Assembly (NCBI GenBank): GCA_964629575.1
Contig: CAZVUM010000001.1
Location: 167,326-231,325 of the forward strand
Source: JAYPWI01 sp964629575
GTDB lineage: Bacteria > Actinomycetota > Acidimicrobiia > Acidimicrobiales > Poriferisodalaceae
Length of the DNA: 64,000 bases
Reading direction: 5' to 3'
Position 1 is the first letter of the stretch, and each line of letters opens with the position of its first letter. The position numbers and the translations under genes were made by a program. Below, piece by piece: positions 53,017 to 61,650 of the stretch. Below the pieces are notes generated by a model. It did not search any database. It was not told the DNA's origin and saw nothing but the letters and a program-made list of their open reading frames with translations.

Positions 53017-54252
53017 GTGTCCGGCTTCGTCGACGAGTGCAACCTCCACGTCAAGGGTGGAGACGGCGGCGCCGGCTGCGTGTCCTTTCGGCGGGAGGCC
53101 CACGTCGCCAAAGGCGGACCCGACGGCGGGGATGGCGGCGGTGGGGGAGACGTCTGGTTGGTGGCAGATCGCAACGTCGCCTCGTTGCTCGCCTTTCGGG
53201 ACTTTCCCTTTCGCCGGGGAGACGACGGAACACACGGCCAGGGCAAGAAGAAGCACGGACGCGGCGGGGACGACCAGATCGTGTCGGTTCCCGAGGGCAC
53301 CGTCGTGCGCGACCGCGACGGCGAGGTGATCGCCGATCTCGTCAACGCAGGGGATCGGTGGCTGGCGGCTCACGGGGGACAGGGCGGGCGTGGCAACGCT
53401 CGGTTTCTCTCCAACAAGCGACGGGCGCCAGCCTTCGCCGAACAGGGCGAAGTCGGTGAAGAGGTCTGGCTTCGACTCGAGCTCAAGCTCATGGCCGACG
53501 TTGCACTCGTCGGCCTCCCCAACGCAGGGAAGAGCACCCTGATCAGCCGCATCTCCGCAGCCAAGCCGAAGGTGGCGTCCTACCCGTTCACGACCCTGCA
53601 ACCCCACCTCGGGGTGGTTCGGCCCGACGATGGTTTCGAAATGGTCGTCGCCGACATCCCCGGGCTCATCGAAGGGGCGGCCGAAGGTCGTGGCCTCGGG
53701 CACCAATTTCTTCGACATGTGGAACGTGCACGGGTGTTGCTCGTGATGGTCGACCTCGCCGAGGTGGAAGAACGCGAGCCCGCTGAGCAGGCCGACATCC
53801 TCTTGCACGAGCTCGGCGACTACGACCCATCGCTGCTCGAGCGGCCCAGGCATGTCGTGGGAACCAAGGCTGACGTTGCGACTCTCGAGTGGGATGGGCC
53901 TCGGCTCTCAGCGGTCACCGGCGAGGGCGTCGACAAGCTGGTCGGCCGCCTTCGGACGCTCGTGGAGGAGGCTCGGGCCACCGACCCCGAACCGTCGCAG
54001 TACGTCGTGCACCGGCCGACCACCGAGGGTGTGTCGATCGTCCGCCACGACGATGGGTCGTTCGAAGTCATCGGGCGGCAGGCCCTACGTGCCGTCGCGC
54101 TCAGCGATCTCACCGATGTCGACGCTCTCAATCATGCACAGCAGAGGCTCGACCAGCTGCGGGTGCCGAGAGCGCTCGCTCGCGCAGGTGCCGTTGCAGG
54201 TGACATCGTCACGATCGGCAGTTTCCAGTTCGAGTACGAGCCGGACGTGTAG
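53017..54252 (+). CDS. obg: GTPase ObgE/CgtA
   Basis: A ribosome-associated GTPase in large-subunit assembly and stress signalling. The 411-residue product has the glycine-rich Obg fold (VKGGDGGAGCVSFRREAHV), the G1 P-loop GLPNAGKST, G3 DIPGLIEGA, G4 GTKAD and a C-terminal OCT domain. It starts GTG. proB begins two bases after the stop, so they are probably co-transcribed, as in many actinobacteria. Confidence 0.97.
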   Translation: MSGFVDECNLHVKGGDGGAGCVSFRREAHVAKGGPDGGDGGGGGDVWLVADRNVASLLAFRDFPFRRGDDGTHGQGKKKHGRGGDDQIVSVPEGTVVRDRDGEVIADLVNAGDRWLAAHGGQGGRGNARFLSNKRRAPAFAEQGEVGEEVWLRLELKLMADVALVGLPNAGKSTLISRISAAKPKVASYPFTTLQPHLGVVRPDDGFEMVVADIPGLIEGAAEGRGLGHQFLRHVERARVLLVMVDLAEVEEREPAEQADILLHELGDYDPSLLERPRHVVGTKADVATLEWDGPRLSAVTGEGVDKLVGRLRTLVEEARATDPEPSQYVVHRPTTEGVSIVRHDDGSFEVIGRQALRAVALSDLTDVDALNHAQQRLDQLRVPRALARAGAVAGDIVTIGSFQFEYEPDV

Positions 54253-54254
54253 CT

Positions 54255-55337
54255 GTGCGAGTCATCGTCAAGATCGGAACGTCGTCGGTCACCGCTGCTG
54301 CGGGCGAGGTCGACACCCTCGCTTTGGGCAAGTTCACCACCGAGGTCATCAACGCACGCCGGGCGGGCCACGAGGTGATCGTCGTCACATCTGGCGCGAT
54401 CACGGCCGGCGTCCAGACGCTCGGTATCCAGCGCCCCACCGCGCCGGAGAGGCTCCAGGCGGTGTCCGCCGTGGGTCAGATCGACCTGATGCGGGTCTAC
54501 AGCGAGCTGCTGGGACGCCATGGGGCGGTGCCAGGGCAGGTCTTGCTGGCTCCGCACGATTTCCGCGACCGCAACCAGTATCTGCATGCGCGGGCGACGT
54601 TCGAGCACCTGCTCGCGCTGGGCGTGGTGCCGGTGGTGAACGAGAACGACGCTGTCGCCGACGACGCCATCCGATATGGAGACAACGACAGGATCGCCGC
54701 TCTCGTCGCCAACCTGCTCCGAGCCGACCTCATGGTGCTCCTGACCGACACGGCTGGAGTGCTCACCGACGACCCGCGGGTCAACCCCGACGCGTCCCTC
54801 ATCGAGGAGATCCGCGAGGTGGATCACTCGATCGAGGGCGTGGCGGGCACCGCTGGGGAGCGGGGGAGCGGTGGGATGTCCTCCAAGCTCGCCGCCGCCA
54901 AGATGGCCTCGTGGAGTGGGGTGCGCACGGTGATCGCAGGCGCCGCACGCGTCGGCGTGCTGCAGGATGCGATCGAGGGGGTCATCGGTGTCGGCACGAC
55001 GGTTCCGGCGCGCGATGCCCACGTGTCGGCCAGAAAGCTGTGGATCGGATTCGCTGTCACGGCGGCCGGGGTGATCGAAGTCGACGACGGCGCGCGCCGC
55101 GCACTGCTCGAACGGGGACGGTCGCTCCTCCCGGCAGGCGTGGTAGCGGTGGACGGCTCCTTCGCTGTCGGAGACGCCGTGGAGATCGTCGGACCGGATC
55201 GGCGGGAGTTCGCCAAGGGCCTGGCGGGCCTCGACGCAGAGGCGTTGCGAAGTGCTGCCGGCCGCCGCACCGACGAACTGCCGCCCGGGAACCAGACCAC
55301 GGTGGTCCACGCCGACGACCTCGTGCTGCTCCCCTGA
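54255..55337 (+). CDS. proB: glutamate 5-kinase
   Basis: Phosphorylates glutamate in the first step of proline synthesis. The 360-residue product has the amino-acid-kinase core (VIVKIGTSSVT, VTSGAITAGVQTLG, NENDAVADD, LTDTAGVLTDDPR, SGGMSSKLAAAKMA) and a C-terminal PUA domain (VDGSFAVGDAVEIVG). It starts GTG. The usual partner proA does not follow: a terminator-like palindrome and an opposite-strand gene come next. Confidence 0.97.
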   Translation: MRVIVKIGTSSVTAAAGEVDTLALGKFTTEVINARRAGHEVIVVTSGAITAGVQTLGIQRPTAPERLQAVSAVGQIDLMRVYSELLGRHGAVPGQVLLAPHDFRDRNQYLHARATFEHLLALGVVPVVNENDAVADDAIRYGDNDRIAALVANLLRADLMVLLTDTAGVLTDDPRVNPDASLIEEIREVDHSIEGVAGTAGERGSGGMSSKLAAAKMASWSGVRTVIAGAARVGVLQDAIEGVIGVGTTVPARDAHVSARKLWIGFAVTAAGVIEVDDGARRALLERGRSLLPAGVVAVDGSFAVGDAVEIVGPDRREFAKGLAGLDAEALRSAAGRRTDELPPGNQTTVVHADDLVLLP

Positions 55338-55515
55338 AAGAGGTTCCGACGAATAGGTTCNNNNNNNNNNNNNNNNNNNNNNNNNNNNNNNNNNNNNNNN
55401 NNNNNNNNNNNNNNNNNNNNNNNNNNNNNNNNNNNNNNNNNNNNNNNNNNNNNNNNNNNNTCCACGCCGACGACCTCGTGCTGCTCCCCTGAAAGAGGTT
55501 CCGACGAATAGGTTC
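55306..55515. other. assembly gap 3 with a 55-base flanking duplication (artefact)
   Basis: The 55 bases before the 100 N (55306-55360) are repeated exactly after them (55461-55515), including the end of proB. The two contigs therefore overlap and the N run represents no missing DNA; collapsing the overlap gives one continuous sequence. An overlap of 55 would fit a de Bruijn assembly k-mer. Confidence 0.93.
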
Positions 55516-55543
55516 CAGGAGCGCTCCTGGAACCTATTTGTAT
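55507..55543. terminator. 32-base perfect palindrome, likely terminator between proB and the PilZ gene
   Basis: AATAGGTTCCAGGAGC (55507-55522) is followed directly by its reverse complement GCTCCTGGAACCTATT (55523-55538), then TTGTATTT. In RNA it would fold into a 14-bp stem with a GCGC loop. It lies five bases beyond the PilZ stop, between two converging genes. Confidence 0.75.
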
Positions 55544-56206
55544 TTAGGGTGACGCGGCTCGGGCGTCGAAGCCCAGTTCGGCGATCGCGTCTGACACACC
55601 TCGGCGCACGGCGGAGTCGATATGGGCCGCAGCCTCCTCGCCGGCGCCGAGGAACTGCAGGCGCACCTCGTGCTGACGGCCGGCCACCCCCGGCGGGATG
55701 ATCTCGAGGACGGTCGCTCGCAGCTCGACGGGTTCGTCACCACAGCCGAGGACCACGTCGCACTCCAGGGCGGGGGGCCGCTCGCGCAAGCGCAGGCGCG
55801 CCCCGCCGGTGCTGATGTCGACGATGACAGCGGCGAGGTGCCCGGTTTCTGGGGTCCACACCTGGGCGGGAAGGACCCGGTGGAGCCGCGGGGCCTCCCG
55901 AGTGTTCTCTCCGGCATCGGTGCCATTCGCTGGGGTGACTTCGTTCAGCACAAGCGTTCCCACGGGGTAGGTGGCGATGTGGCTTACCTGCACCTGAGTC
56001 TCCTCGCGCCGTCCGTTGCGATGCCACGACGCAGAGACCACCGCATCGGGGCCCACGTCGACTCCCTCGAGGTCGGGCGCGTGGCACAACACCAGGTACT
56101 GCCTGTCGTCACGCGCGACGAGCTGGGTGTCGATTCGACGGGTCCCGAGTCCGGCCGGCGCTTCGACCCAGATGTGATCGCCTGCTCGAAGGGCGCGCCG
56201 ACTCAT
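55544..56206 (-). CDS. PilZ-domain protein (YcgR-like, c-di-GMP binding)
   Basis: A 220-residue protein with an N-terminal YcgR-type beta domain (GDHIWVEAPAGLGTRRID) and a C-terminal PilZ domain: Arg-rich REAPRLHRVLPAQV, then VDISTGGARLRLRE, the D-x-S-x-GG c-di-GMP signature. It probably senses c-di-GMP and acts on a motility, pilus or envelope partner. The start is ATG 56206; the frame is open far upstream without similarity. It is divergent from the lipoprotein gene with a 27-base intergenic region. Confidence 0.87.
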   Translation of the reverse strand: MSRRALRAGDHIWVEAPAGLGTRRIDTQLVARDDRQYLVLCHAPDLEGVDVGPDAVVSASWHRNGRREETQVQVSHIATYPVGTLVLNEVTPANGTDAGENTREAPRLHRVLPAQVWTPETGHLAAVIVDISTGGARLRLRERPPALECDVVLGCGDEPVELRATVLEIIPPGVAGRQHEVRLQFLGAGEEAAAHIDSAVRRGVSDAIAELGFDARAASP

Positions 56207-56233
56207 CGATCCGCCGATGACACACTCTGAAAC

Positions 56234-57622
56234 ATGATCGTTGCATCGGGTTGCAGGCGGATGCGCTTGAGAGGAGTTCGGACTCTGGCGCTCCTCGTCT
56301 CGCTCACGGTCGTTGCAACAGCCTGTGGTGGCTCTTCGTCCGATGAGTCGGCGGACAGCGGTGAGGTCGCGCCGCCGACAGAGGTCTCGGCGTCGGTGAC
56401 GGCCGCTGCGGCGACCGAACCACCGGCGACCACCCCGGTTGCGCCCACCACTGTCGCTTCTGTGCCGAGCACAAGCGACGCGACGACCTCGACGAACACC
56501 ACGACCACGACGATGTCCGAAACAGCCGAAGCGGCTGGGACCGGCCTCGAGCTCCCCGACGACTGCCGATGGCGCGAGGCGGAGTTCGAGCCGACGCTGA
56601 CATTCGTGGTCGAAGGTCGTTTGTATGAATACCTTCAGGGCTCCGACGTTCGATGCTTGGCCCCCACCGTTGCCCCCACAACGTCGCTGAGCTGGTCGCC
56701 GACGGGCCGGCGGGCACTGCTCGACGACGGTGTCGTCTTCGATCGAGGCGAACGGCGCGAGACCGGCGCGATCGGTGCCGCGACCGGTGGCTGGACGTGG
56801 CCGACCGGCCTGCGTTTCGTCCAGGCCCAGGGGGCGACACTGACCAAGGTCGAGGCGGACGGGTCGGGTGTGATCGACATCTCGTTCCTCGACGACCACG
56901 GTGCGGCCACGTACCACCCCGACGGCCTCCACCTCGCCGTTGCAGGTACCGGAACCGCGACCGCCGAGTGGTACGACTGGGACACCGACGAGCTGGTCGT
57001 GGAGGAGTGGACGCAGACCGGCCTGTTCCTGGTGAAGAACGACGGGACAGGCGAACAGGTGTGGATCGACACCCACGACGCCGAGATCACCGATGTCGCC
57101 TTCAGCGCAGACGGAACTCAGCTCACGTTCGTCGCCGACCACCACGATGTTCAGCACATTCACAGCTTCGACCTCCCGGCGATGCTGTGGGAGACCGACG
57201 ACGGCGAACGGCTTCTGACAGCGCTGCCCGAAGACCCCGAGTTGCTCGAACCCGAGATCGAATCCGCATCACCGCTGTCCCACCTCACCATCGATCCAGC
57301 CGACCCCCACCGGATCATGTACGCGACCGGCGACTGCGAGTCCGGTAGCAGCGTCGAGCGCTACCGGCTCGATCGAGGCGGCTATCCGTTCCCCGTCGCA
57401 GCAGGGCTCAACGCCGTCCCGGTGGGCTTTCTCGACGAGGACACCGTCGTCGTACTCGAACACCATTCCTCGTGCGACGGCACCGGCGCCCTGTGGATCA
57501 ACGATCTGGTGAGCGGTGAGTCGACGCTCGTCTCGCCGCGCGTGGAGGCCGCTGCGGTGCGGTGGCAGGCCCCCGACCTGCTCTTCTCCATGAGCGACGT
57601 CATCATCGCGGGCTTCGCCTGA
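56234..57622 (+). CDS. beta-propeller-like lipoprotein, unknown function
   Basis: A 462-residue secreted lipoprotein: TLALLVSLTVVATAC is the signal and lipobox, followed by a long Thr/Pro/Ser linker. Repeats such as LSWSPTGRRALLDDG, TYHPDGLHLAVAGTG and VAFSADGTQLTFVAD resemble blades of TolB/WD40-like propellers. Two Cys pairs may form disulfides. ATG at 56234 is used; ATG 56261 would also give a good signal peptide. No partner genes are evident. Confidence 0.78.
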   Translation: MIVASGCRRMRLRGVRTLALLVSLTVVATACGGSSSDESADSGEVAPPTEVSASVTAAAATEPPATTPVAPTTVASVPSTSDATTSTNTTTTTMSETAEAAGTGLELPDDCRWREAEFEPTLTFVVEGRLYEYLQGSDVRCLAPTVAPTTSLSWSPTGRRALLDDGVVFDRGERRETGAIGAATGGWTWPTGLRFVQAQGATLTKVEADGSGVIDISFLDDHGAATYHPDGLHLAVAGTGTATAEWYDWDTDELVVEEWTQTGLFLVKNDGTGEQVWIDTHDAEITDVAFSADGTQLTFVADHHDVQHIHSFDLPAMLWETDDGERLLTALPEDPELLEPEIESASPLSHLTIDPADPHRIMYATGDCESGSSVERYRLDRGGYPFPVAAGLNAVPVGFLDEDTVVVLEHHSSCDGTGALWINDLVSGESTLVSPRVEAAAVRWQAPDLLFSMSDVIIAGFA

Positions 57623-57633
57623 TAGGTCCCGTC

Positions 57634-57649
57634 GCCCCCGGTCGGGGGC
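57634..57649. terminator. GC-rich hairpin between convergent genes
   Basis: GCCCCCG (57634-57640) pairs with CGGGGGC (57643-57649) around GT, between the ends of the lipoprotein gene (+) and the CbbX-like gene (-). There is no T run on either side. Confidence 0.5.
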
Positions 57650-57672
57650 ACACCCGGAGCGTCAGAGCGCCG

Positions 57673-59028
57673 TCAGCACGTCACGTCGTGCGCGGTCAGC
57701 GTCGAGAGGTCGGCATCGCTCGGATCGGCGATTCCAGCGACGCGGGTCGCATGCGCCATCACGCCGTGCTCGAACATCGTGCGCGCGAGTCGGCCGTTGC
57801 CGAACCCGCGGCCGCGGTCGGCACGTGCCAAGCGTTCGGCGACGCTGACCAGCGCTTCATCAGATGGTCGATAGTCGACCTCGTGGCAGCAGAGCTCGAA
57901 GATCGCGAGCAGCTCAGCCGTGGTGTAGTCGGGGAAGTGGATCGTTCGGGGGAACCGCGACCTCAGCCCGGGGTTGGCATCGAGGAAGTCGTCCATCTCC
58001 TCGGGATAGCCCGCGACGATCACGACGAGGTCGTCTCGGTGGTCCTCCATCCGCTTCACCAGAGCGTCCAGGGCCTCTCGGCCGTAGTCCTGCGCCCCAC
58101 CGCGGGCGAGCCCGTATGCCTCGTCGATCAGCAGCACCCCGCCCAATGCCTCGTCGAGGACCGCGTCGACCTGCGCGGCCGTCTGGCCGACGTAGCCGGC
58201 GACCAGTCCGGCCCGGTCGGTCTCGACCAGGTGGCCGCTGCTCACGACGCCGAGGGCGCGATAGATCGCAGCAACCAACCGAGCGACCGTGGTCTTTCCG
58301 GTTCCGGGATTACCGGTGAACACCAGGTGGTGGGAGGTGGCCGGCTGAGCCATTCCCCGATCCGCCCGGAGCGACTGAACCCGTAACAGGTTGCTCACCT
58401 GCCGTACCTGGTCCTTCACGGGCTCGAGACCGATGAGCTGGTCGAGCTCGGCGAGAAGATCATCGAGCCGGGGTCCCGCTTCCGCAGTGGCAGGAGCCGC
58501 CTGGTTGGAGGCCACCCCTGCAGCTCGTCGGGTCACGCCGGCGGCGGACATGCGGGCGACGAGCAGTCCCCGCCAGCGATCGAGCGCCGCGCGTTCGGCG
58601 GGTGAGCGATACGAGTCGAGCTCGAAGAGGCACGCAGCGAGCGCCGTGGCGGCGTCGTGGTACCGCCATGCGAAGTCGCTGCCTTCTCGTGCGTCGAGAG
58701 TCACGAGCAGCTCGAAGAGCGGGCTCGGCTCTTCGAGCCAACGCCTGGCCCGTCGGAAGACCCCGGAGGCGCGCAGTTCGCTCGGCTCGGTCGGAAGCGG
58801 TGCATCGATCCGCTCGGCGAACGCCTCGACGAACGCGGTGAGTTCTTCGTCGGTGTAGAGGCCGTCGGTGTCGATGAACGCACGCGTCATGTCCGCGGCG
58901 TCTCGGAGCGGCTGGACCGCTGCGAGATCCTCGATGTCCGCCCGCAGCCGGTGAAGCGCCGGCGAGACGACGTCGATGAAGCGGTCGACTGCAGAGCAGA
59001 GGTCGCCGTCGACGGCGAGGGAGCGCAT
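57673..59028 (-). CDS. CbbX/CfxQ-type AAA+ ATPase with helical N-terminal extension
   Basis: The 451-residue protein has a C-terminal AAA+ module of the CbbX/EccA/SpoVK group: Walker A TGNPGTGKTTVA (~240), pore loop VAGYVGQTAAQ, Walker B VLLIDEAYGLARGG, sensor 1 VVIVAGYPEEMDD and Arg finger NPGLRSRFPRTI. The first ~190 residues are helical and unrecognised. EccA-like proteins help type VII secretion, but no esx genes are present. It is divergent from the MoxR gene at 59187. Confidence 0.9.
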   Translation of the reverse strand: MRSLAVDGDLCSAVDRFIDVVSPALHRLRADIEDLAAVQPLRDAADMTRAFIDTDGLYTDEELTAFVEAFAERIDAPLPTEPSELRASGVFRRARRWLEEPSPLFELLVTLDAREGSDFAWRYHDAATALAACLFELDSYRSPAERAALDRWRGLLVARMSAAGVTRRAAGVASNQAAPATAEAGPRLDDLLAELDQLIGLEPVKDQVRQVSNLLRVQSLRADRGMAQPATSHHLVFTGNPGTGKTTVARLVAAIYRALGVVSSGHLVETDRAGLVAGYVGQTAAQVDAVLDEALGGVLLIDEAYGLARGGAQDYGREALDALVKRMEDHRDDLVVIVAGYPEEMDDFLDANPGLRSRFPRTIHFPDYTTAELLAIFELCCHEVDYRPSDEALVSVAERLARADRGRGFGNGRLARTMFEHGVMAHATRVAGIADPSDADLSTLTAHDVTC

Positions 59029-59186
59029 CGTTTCCCATCGGCCGACCCCGTCGAGTGCCTGAGCGCCTCACCACGAAGAAACTGGGGCCCGGAGGTCTGG
59101 CTTCGATAGTCTGCACGGGTGCTCGGTCTCGGACATGAGCACGCCGTGGCTTCGGAGATCCGGCACCTGACAAGGAGACTTCCCAT

Positions 59187-60065
59187 ATGGGGGAAACCAC
59201 TTTCAACGACCTCGCGTCCGTCCGCGACGGGCTGAAGAGCGTCGACTACCTGGCCGACGACGGCATCGCCAGCGTGGTGTTCCTCGCCGAGAAGCTGGGC
59301 AAGCCGGTGCTCGTCGAGGGTCCGGCCGGAACCGGCAAGACCGAGCTCGCCAAATCGGTGGCCTCCATGACGGACAGCCGTCTGATCCGGCTGCAGTGCT
59401 ACGAGGGTCTCGACGAGGCCAAGGCCCTGTACGAGTGGAACTACAAGAAGCAGCTCCTGCGGATCCAGGCCGACCGTGGAACCGAGAGCGCTGAGGACTG
59501 GACCGAGCTCCAGGACGACATCTTCAACGACGAGTTCCTCCTCACCCGGCCGCTTCTCGAAGCCATCAGTGCCGAAGAGAAGGTCGTGCTTCTCATCGAT
59601 GAGGTCGACCGGGTCGAGATCGAGACCGAAGCGCTGCTGCTCGAGATCCTGTCGGACTATCAGGTCTCGATCCCCGAGCTCGGCACGATCGAGGCGTCGC
59701 AGATCCCTCTCGTGTTCCTCACATCGAACAACACCCGTGAGCTGTCCGAGGCTCTCAAGCGGCGCTGCCTGTTCCTCCACATCGACTACCCGCAGCTCGA
59801 TCGCGAGAAGGAGATCGTGGTCACCAAGGTCGAGGGCATCACCGACAACCTCGCAGAGCAGGTGGCGCGCATCGTGCGCTCGATCCGTCAGCTGGAGCTC
59901 AAAAAGAGCCCGTCGGTGTCAGAGACGATCGACTGGGCGCGGACCCTGGTGCTGCTCGGTATCGAGAACATCGACATCGAGACCGCCAAAGAGTCGCTTC
60001 ACATCTTGCTCAAGTACCAGTCGGACATCGAGAAGACAGCCAAGGAACTGACGCTGGAGGCGTGA
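59187..60065 (+). CDS. MoxR-like AAA+ ATPase (CoxD-like)
   Basis: A 292-residue AAA+ ATPase: Walker A EGPAGTGKTELAKS, the CYEGLDEAKALYEWNYKKQL segment characteristic of CoxD-type MoxR proteins, Walker B VVLLIDEVDRVE, sensor 1 LVFLTSNNTRELSEALKRRC. CoxD/CoxE pairs assist assembly of molybdenum hydroxylases, but no cox structural genes are visible here. AAGGAG precedes the ATG, and a possible TAGTCT -10 box lies at 59107. The VWA partner follows after 4 bases. Confidence 0.93.
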   Translation: MGETTFNDLASVRDGLKSVDYLADDGIASVVFLAEKLGKPVLVEGPAGTGKTELAKSVASMTDSRLIRLQCYEGLDEAKALYEWNYKKQLLRIQADRGTESAEDWTELQDDIFNDEFLLTRPLLEAISAEEKVVLLIDEVDRVEIETEALLLEILSDYQVSIPELGTIEASQIPLVFLTSNNTRELSEALKRRCLFLHIDYPQLDREKEIVVTKVEGITDNLAEQVARIVRSIRQLELKKSPSVSETIDWARTLVLLGIENIDIETAKESLHILLKYQSDIEKTAKELTLEA

Positions 60066-60069
60066 TCCG

Positions 60070-61512
60070 ATGCTCGATCTGATGAGCGGTTTCGTCGTCG
60101 AGTTGCGCAACGCCGGTCTCCCGGTGTCGCTCACCGAGAACCTCGACGCCATGGAAGCGATCACCCACATCCCGATCGAGGATCGCGACGCGTTCAAGTA
60201 CGCCCTCGCGGCCACGCTCGTCAAGAACGAGCAGCACTGGAAGGCGTTCGAGACCGTCTTCGAGGTCTACTTCAGCCTCCGCGGCCCCGAGTACAGCGTC
60301 GGCGACGAGGACGGCGACGGCGAGTGGGACGAGAACGACCTCGAAGAGTGGATGCGCCAGATGCAGCAGCAACAGGGCCAAGGCGGCCCTGGTTCTGGCG
60401 AGGACATGAGCCCCGAAGAGATCGCCGAGATGCTCTTCAAGGCCCTCATGGACGCCAACGAGGCGATGATGCAGGCCATGGCGCGGGCCGCGGTCACGCA
60501 GTTCGCGGGCATGGAGCCCGGACGTCCAGTGGGAGGGACGTACTACCTCTACCGCACGCTGCGGAACCTCGATCTCGACGGCATGCTCGACCGGCTGATG
60601 GACGAGTCGATGGATCGGCTCGAGAACGACCCGACCCAGCTTCAAGAACGACTCCAGAAGGAGGAGTTCGAGAACCGGATCGAGCAACTGAAGCGCGAGA
60701 TCGAAGCGGAGATCCGTCGCCGCCTCGTCGCTGATCGCGGGGTCGAGGCCATGGCCAAGACGCTCCGCAAGCCGTTGCCCGAAGACGTCGACTTCATGCA
60801 CGCGTCACGGGAGGAGATGGCCAACATCCGCAAGGCCATCCAGCCCCTGACCCGAAAGCTCGCCGCCCGGTTGGCGCGCAAGCGCAAGCACAAGCGACGC
60901 GGCCCGCTCGACTTCCGGGCCACTGTCCGGCGTTCGCTCAGTTATGGCGGCGTTCCGGCGGAGCCTCGCTTTCGCAACCCGCGTCCCAACAAGCCCGAGC
61001 TCATCGTCGTCGCCGACATCTCGGGCTCGGTTGCGGCCTTCGCCCGGTTCACCCTGCATCTGGTGTATGCCCTGCAGAACCAATTCTCCAAGGTGCGCTC
61101 GTTCGTCTTCATCGATGGTCTCGATGAGGTGACGCACATGTTCCAGAACGAGGAAGACATCACCAACGCCGTGCACCGGGTCAACACCGAGGCAGACGTC
61201 GTGTGGGTCGACGGCCATTCGGACTACGGCCATGCCTTCAGCGTGTTCTGGGAGAACTTCGGCCACGAGGTCAACTCCAAGTCCACGGTGATGTTCCTCG
61301 GTGACGCCCGGAACAACTACCACGCCACCAACGCCTGGATCATCAAGGAGACCCAAAAGAAGGCCCGCTCTGTGTTCTGGTTGAACCCCGAGCCGCGGTC
61401 GTACTGGGACACCGGCGATTCGGTGATCAGCGAGTACTCCACGCACTGCGACGGAACCTTCGAGTGCCGCAATCTCCGCCAGCTCGAAGGCTTCGTGGAC
61501 CACTTGGCCTAG
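60070..61512 (+). CDS. VWA-domain protein (CoxE-like)
   Basis: A 480-residue soluble protein with an N-terminal CoxE-like domain (LRNAGLPVSLTENLDAMEAI), an acidic and Gln/Met-rich middle (EEWMRQMQQQQGQGG), and a VWA-like C-terminal domain with metal site VVADISGSVAAF. The DGHSDYGHAFSVF segment is the distal metal-site loop of this group. It pairs with the MoxR-like ATPase upstream, the standard two-gene chaperone arrangement. The C-terminal FWLNPEPRSYWDTGDS is typical. The cargo is unknown. Confidence 0.93.
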   Translation: MLDLMSGFVVELRNAGLPVSLTENLDAMEAITHIPIEDRDAFKYALAATLVKNEQHWKAFETVFEVYFSLRGPEYSVGDEDGDGEWDENDLEEWMRQMQQQQGQGGPGSGEDMSPEEIAEMLFKALMDANEAMMQAMARAAVTQFAGMEPGRPVGGTYYLYRTLRNLDLDGMLDRLMDESMDRLENDPTQLQERLQKEEFENRIEQLKREIEAEIRRRLVADRGVEAMAKTLRKPLPEDVDFMHASREEMANIRKAIQPLTRKLAARLARKRKHKRRGPLDFRATVRRSLSYGGVPAEPRFRNPRPNKPELIVVADISGSVAAFARFTLHLVYALQNQFSKVRSFVFIDGLDEVTHMFQNEEDITNAVHRVNTEADVVWVDGHSDYGHAFSVFWENFGHEVNSKSTVMFLGDARNNYHATNAWIIKETQKKARSVFWLNPEPRSYWDTGDSVISEYSTHCDGTFECRNLRQLEGFVDHLA

Positions 61513-61530
61513 CCCGCGCAGCCAATCCAC

Positions 61531-61608
61531 GTGTGAGGAGCCCGCAGGGCGACGAGCCGTGGCGAGGGCTGTGTGAGGAGCCCGCAGGGCGACGAGCCGT
61601 GGCGAGGG
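61531..61608. repeat. two-copy 38-base direct repeat after the CoxE-like gene
   Basis: The 38 bases from GTGTGAGGAGCCCGC at 61531 recur exactly at 61571 (period 40). It is in the gap between the CoxE-like gene and a lipoprotein gene. No coding role is seen. Confidence 0.85.
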
Positions 61609-61650
61609 ATAGTCACTTTGGCTGAGGTGGGCGCAGCCGACGGGCACTGA

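Noticed and set aside
59107..59186. Leaderless start for the MoxR-like gene
   Set aside because: The -10-like TAGTCT is ~75 bases from the ATG and a good AAGGAG site is present, so a normal leader is more likely.
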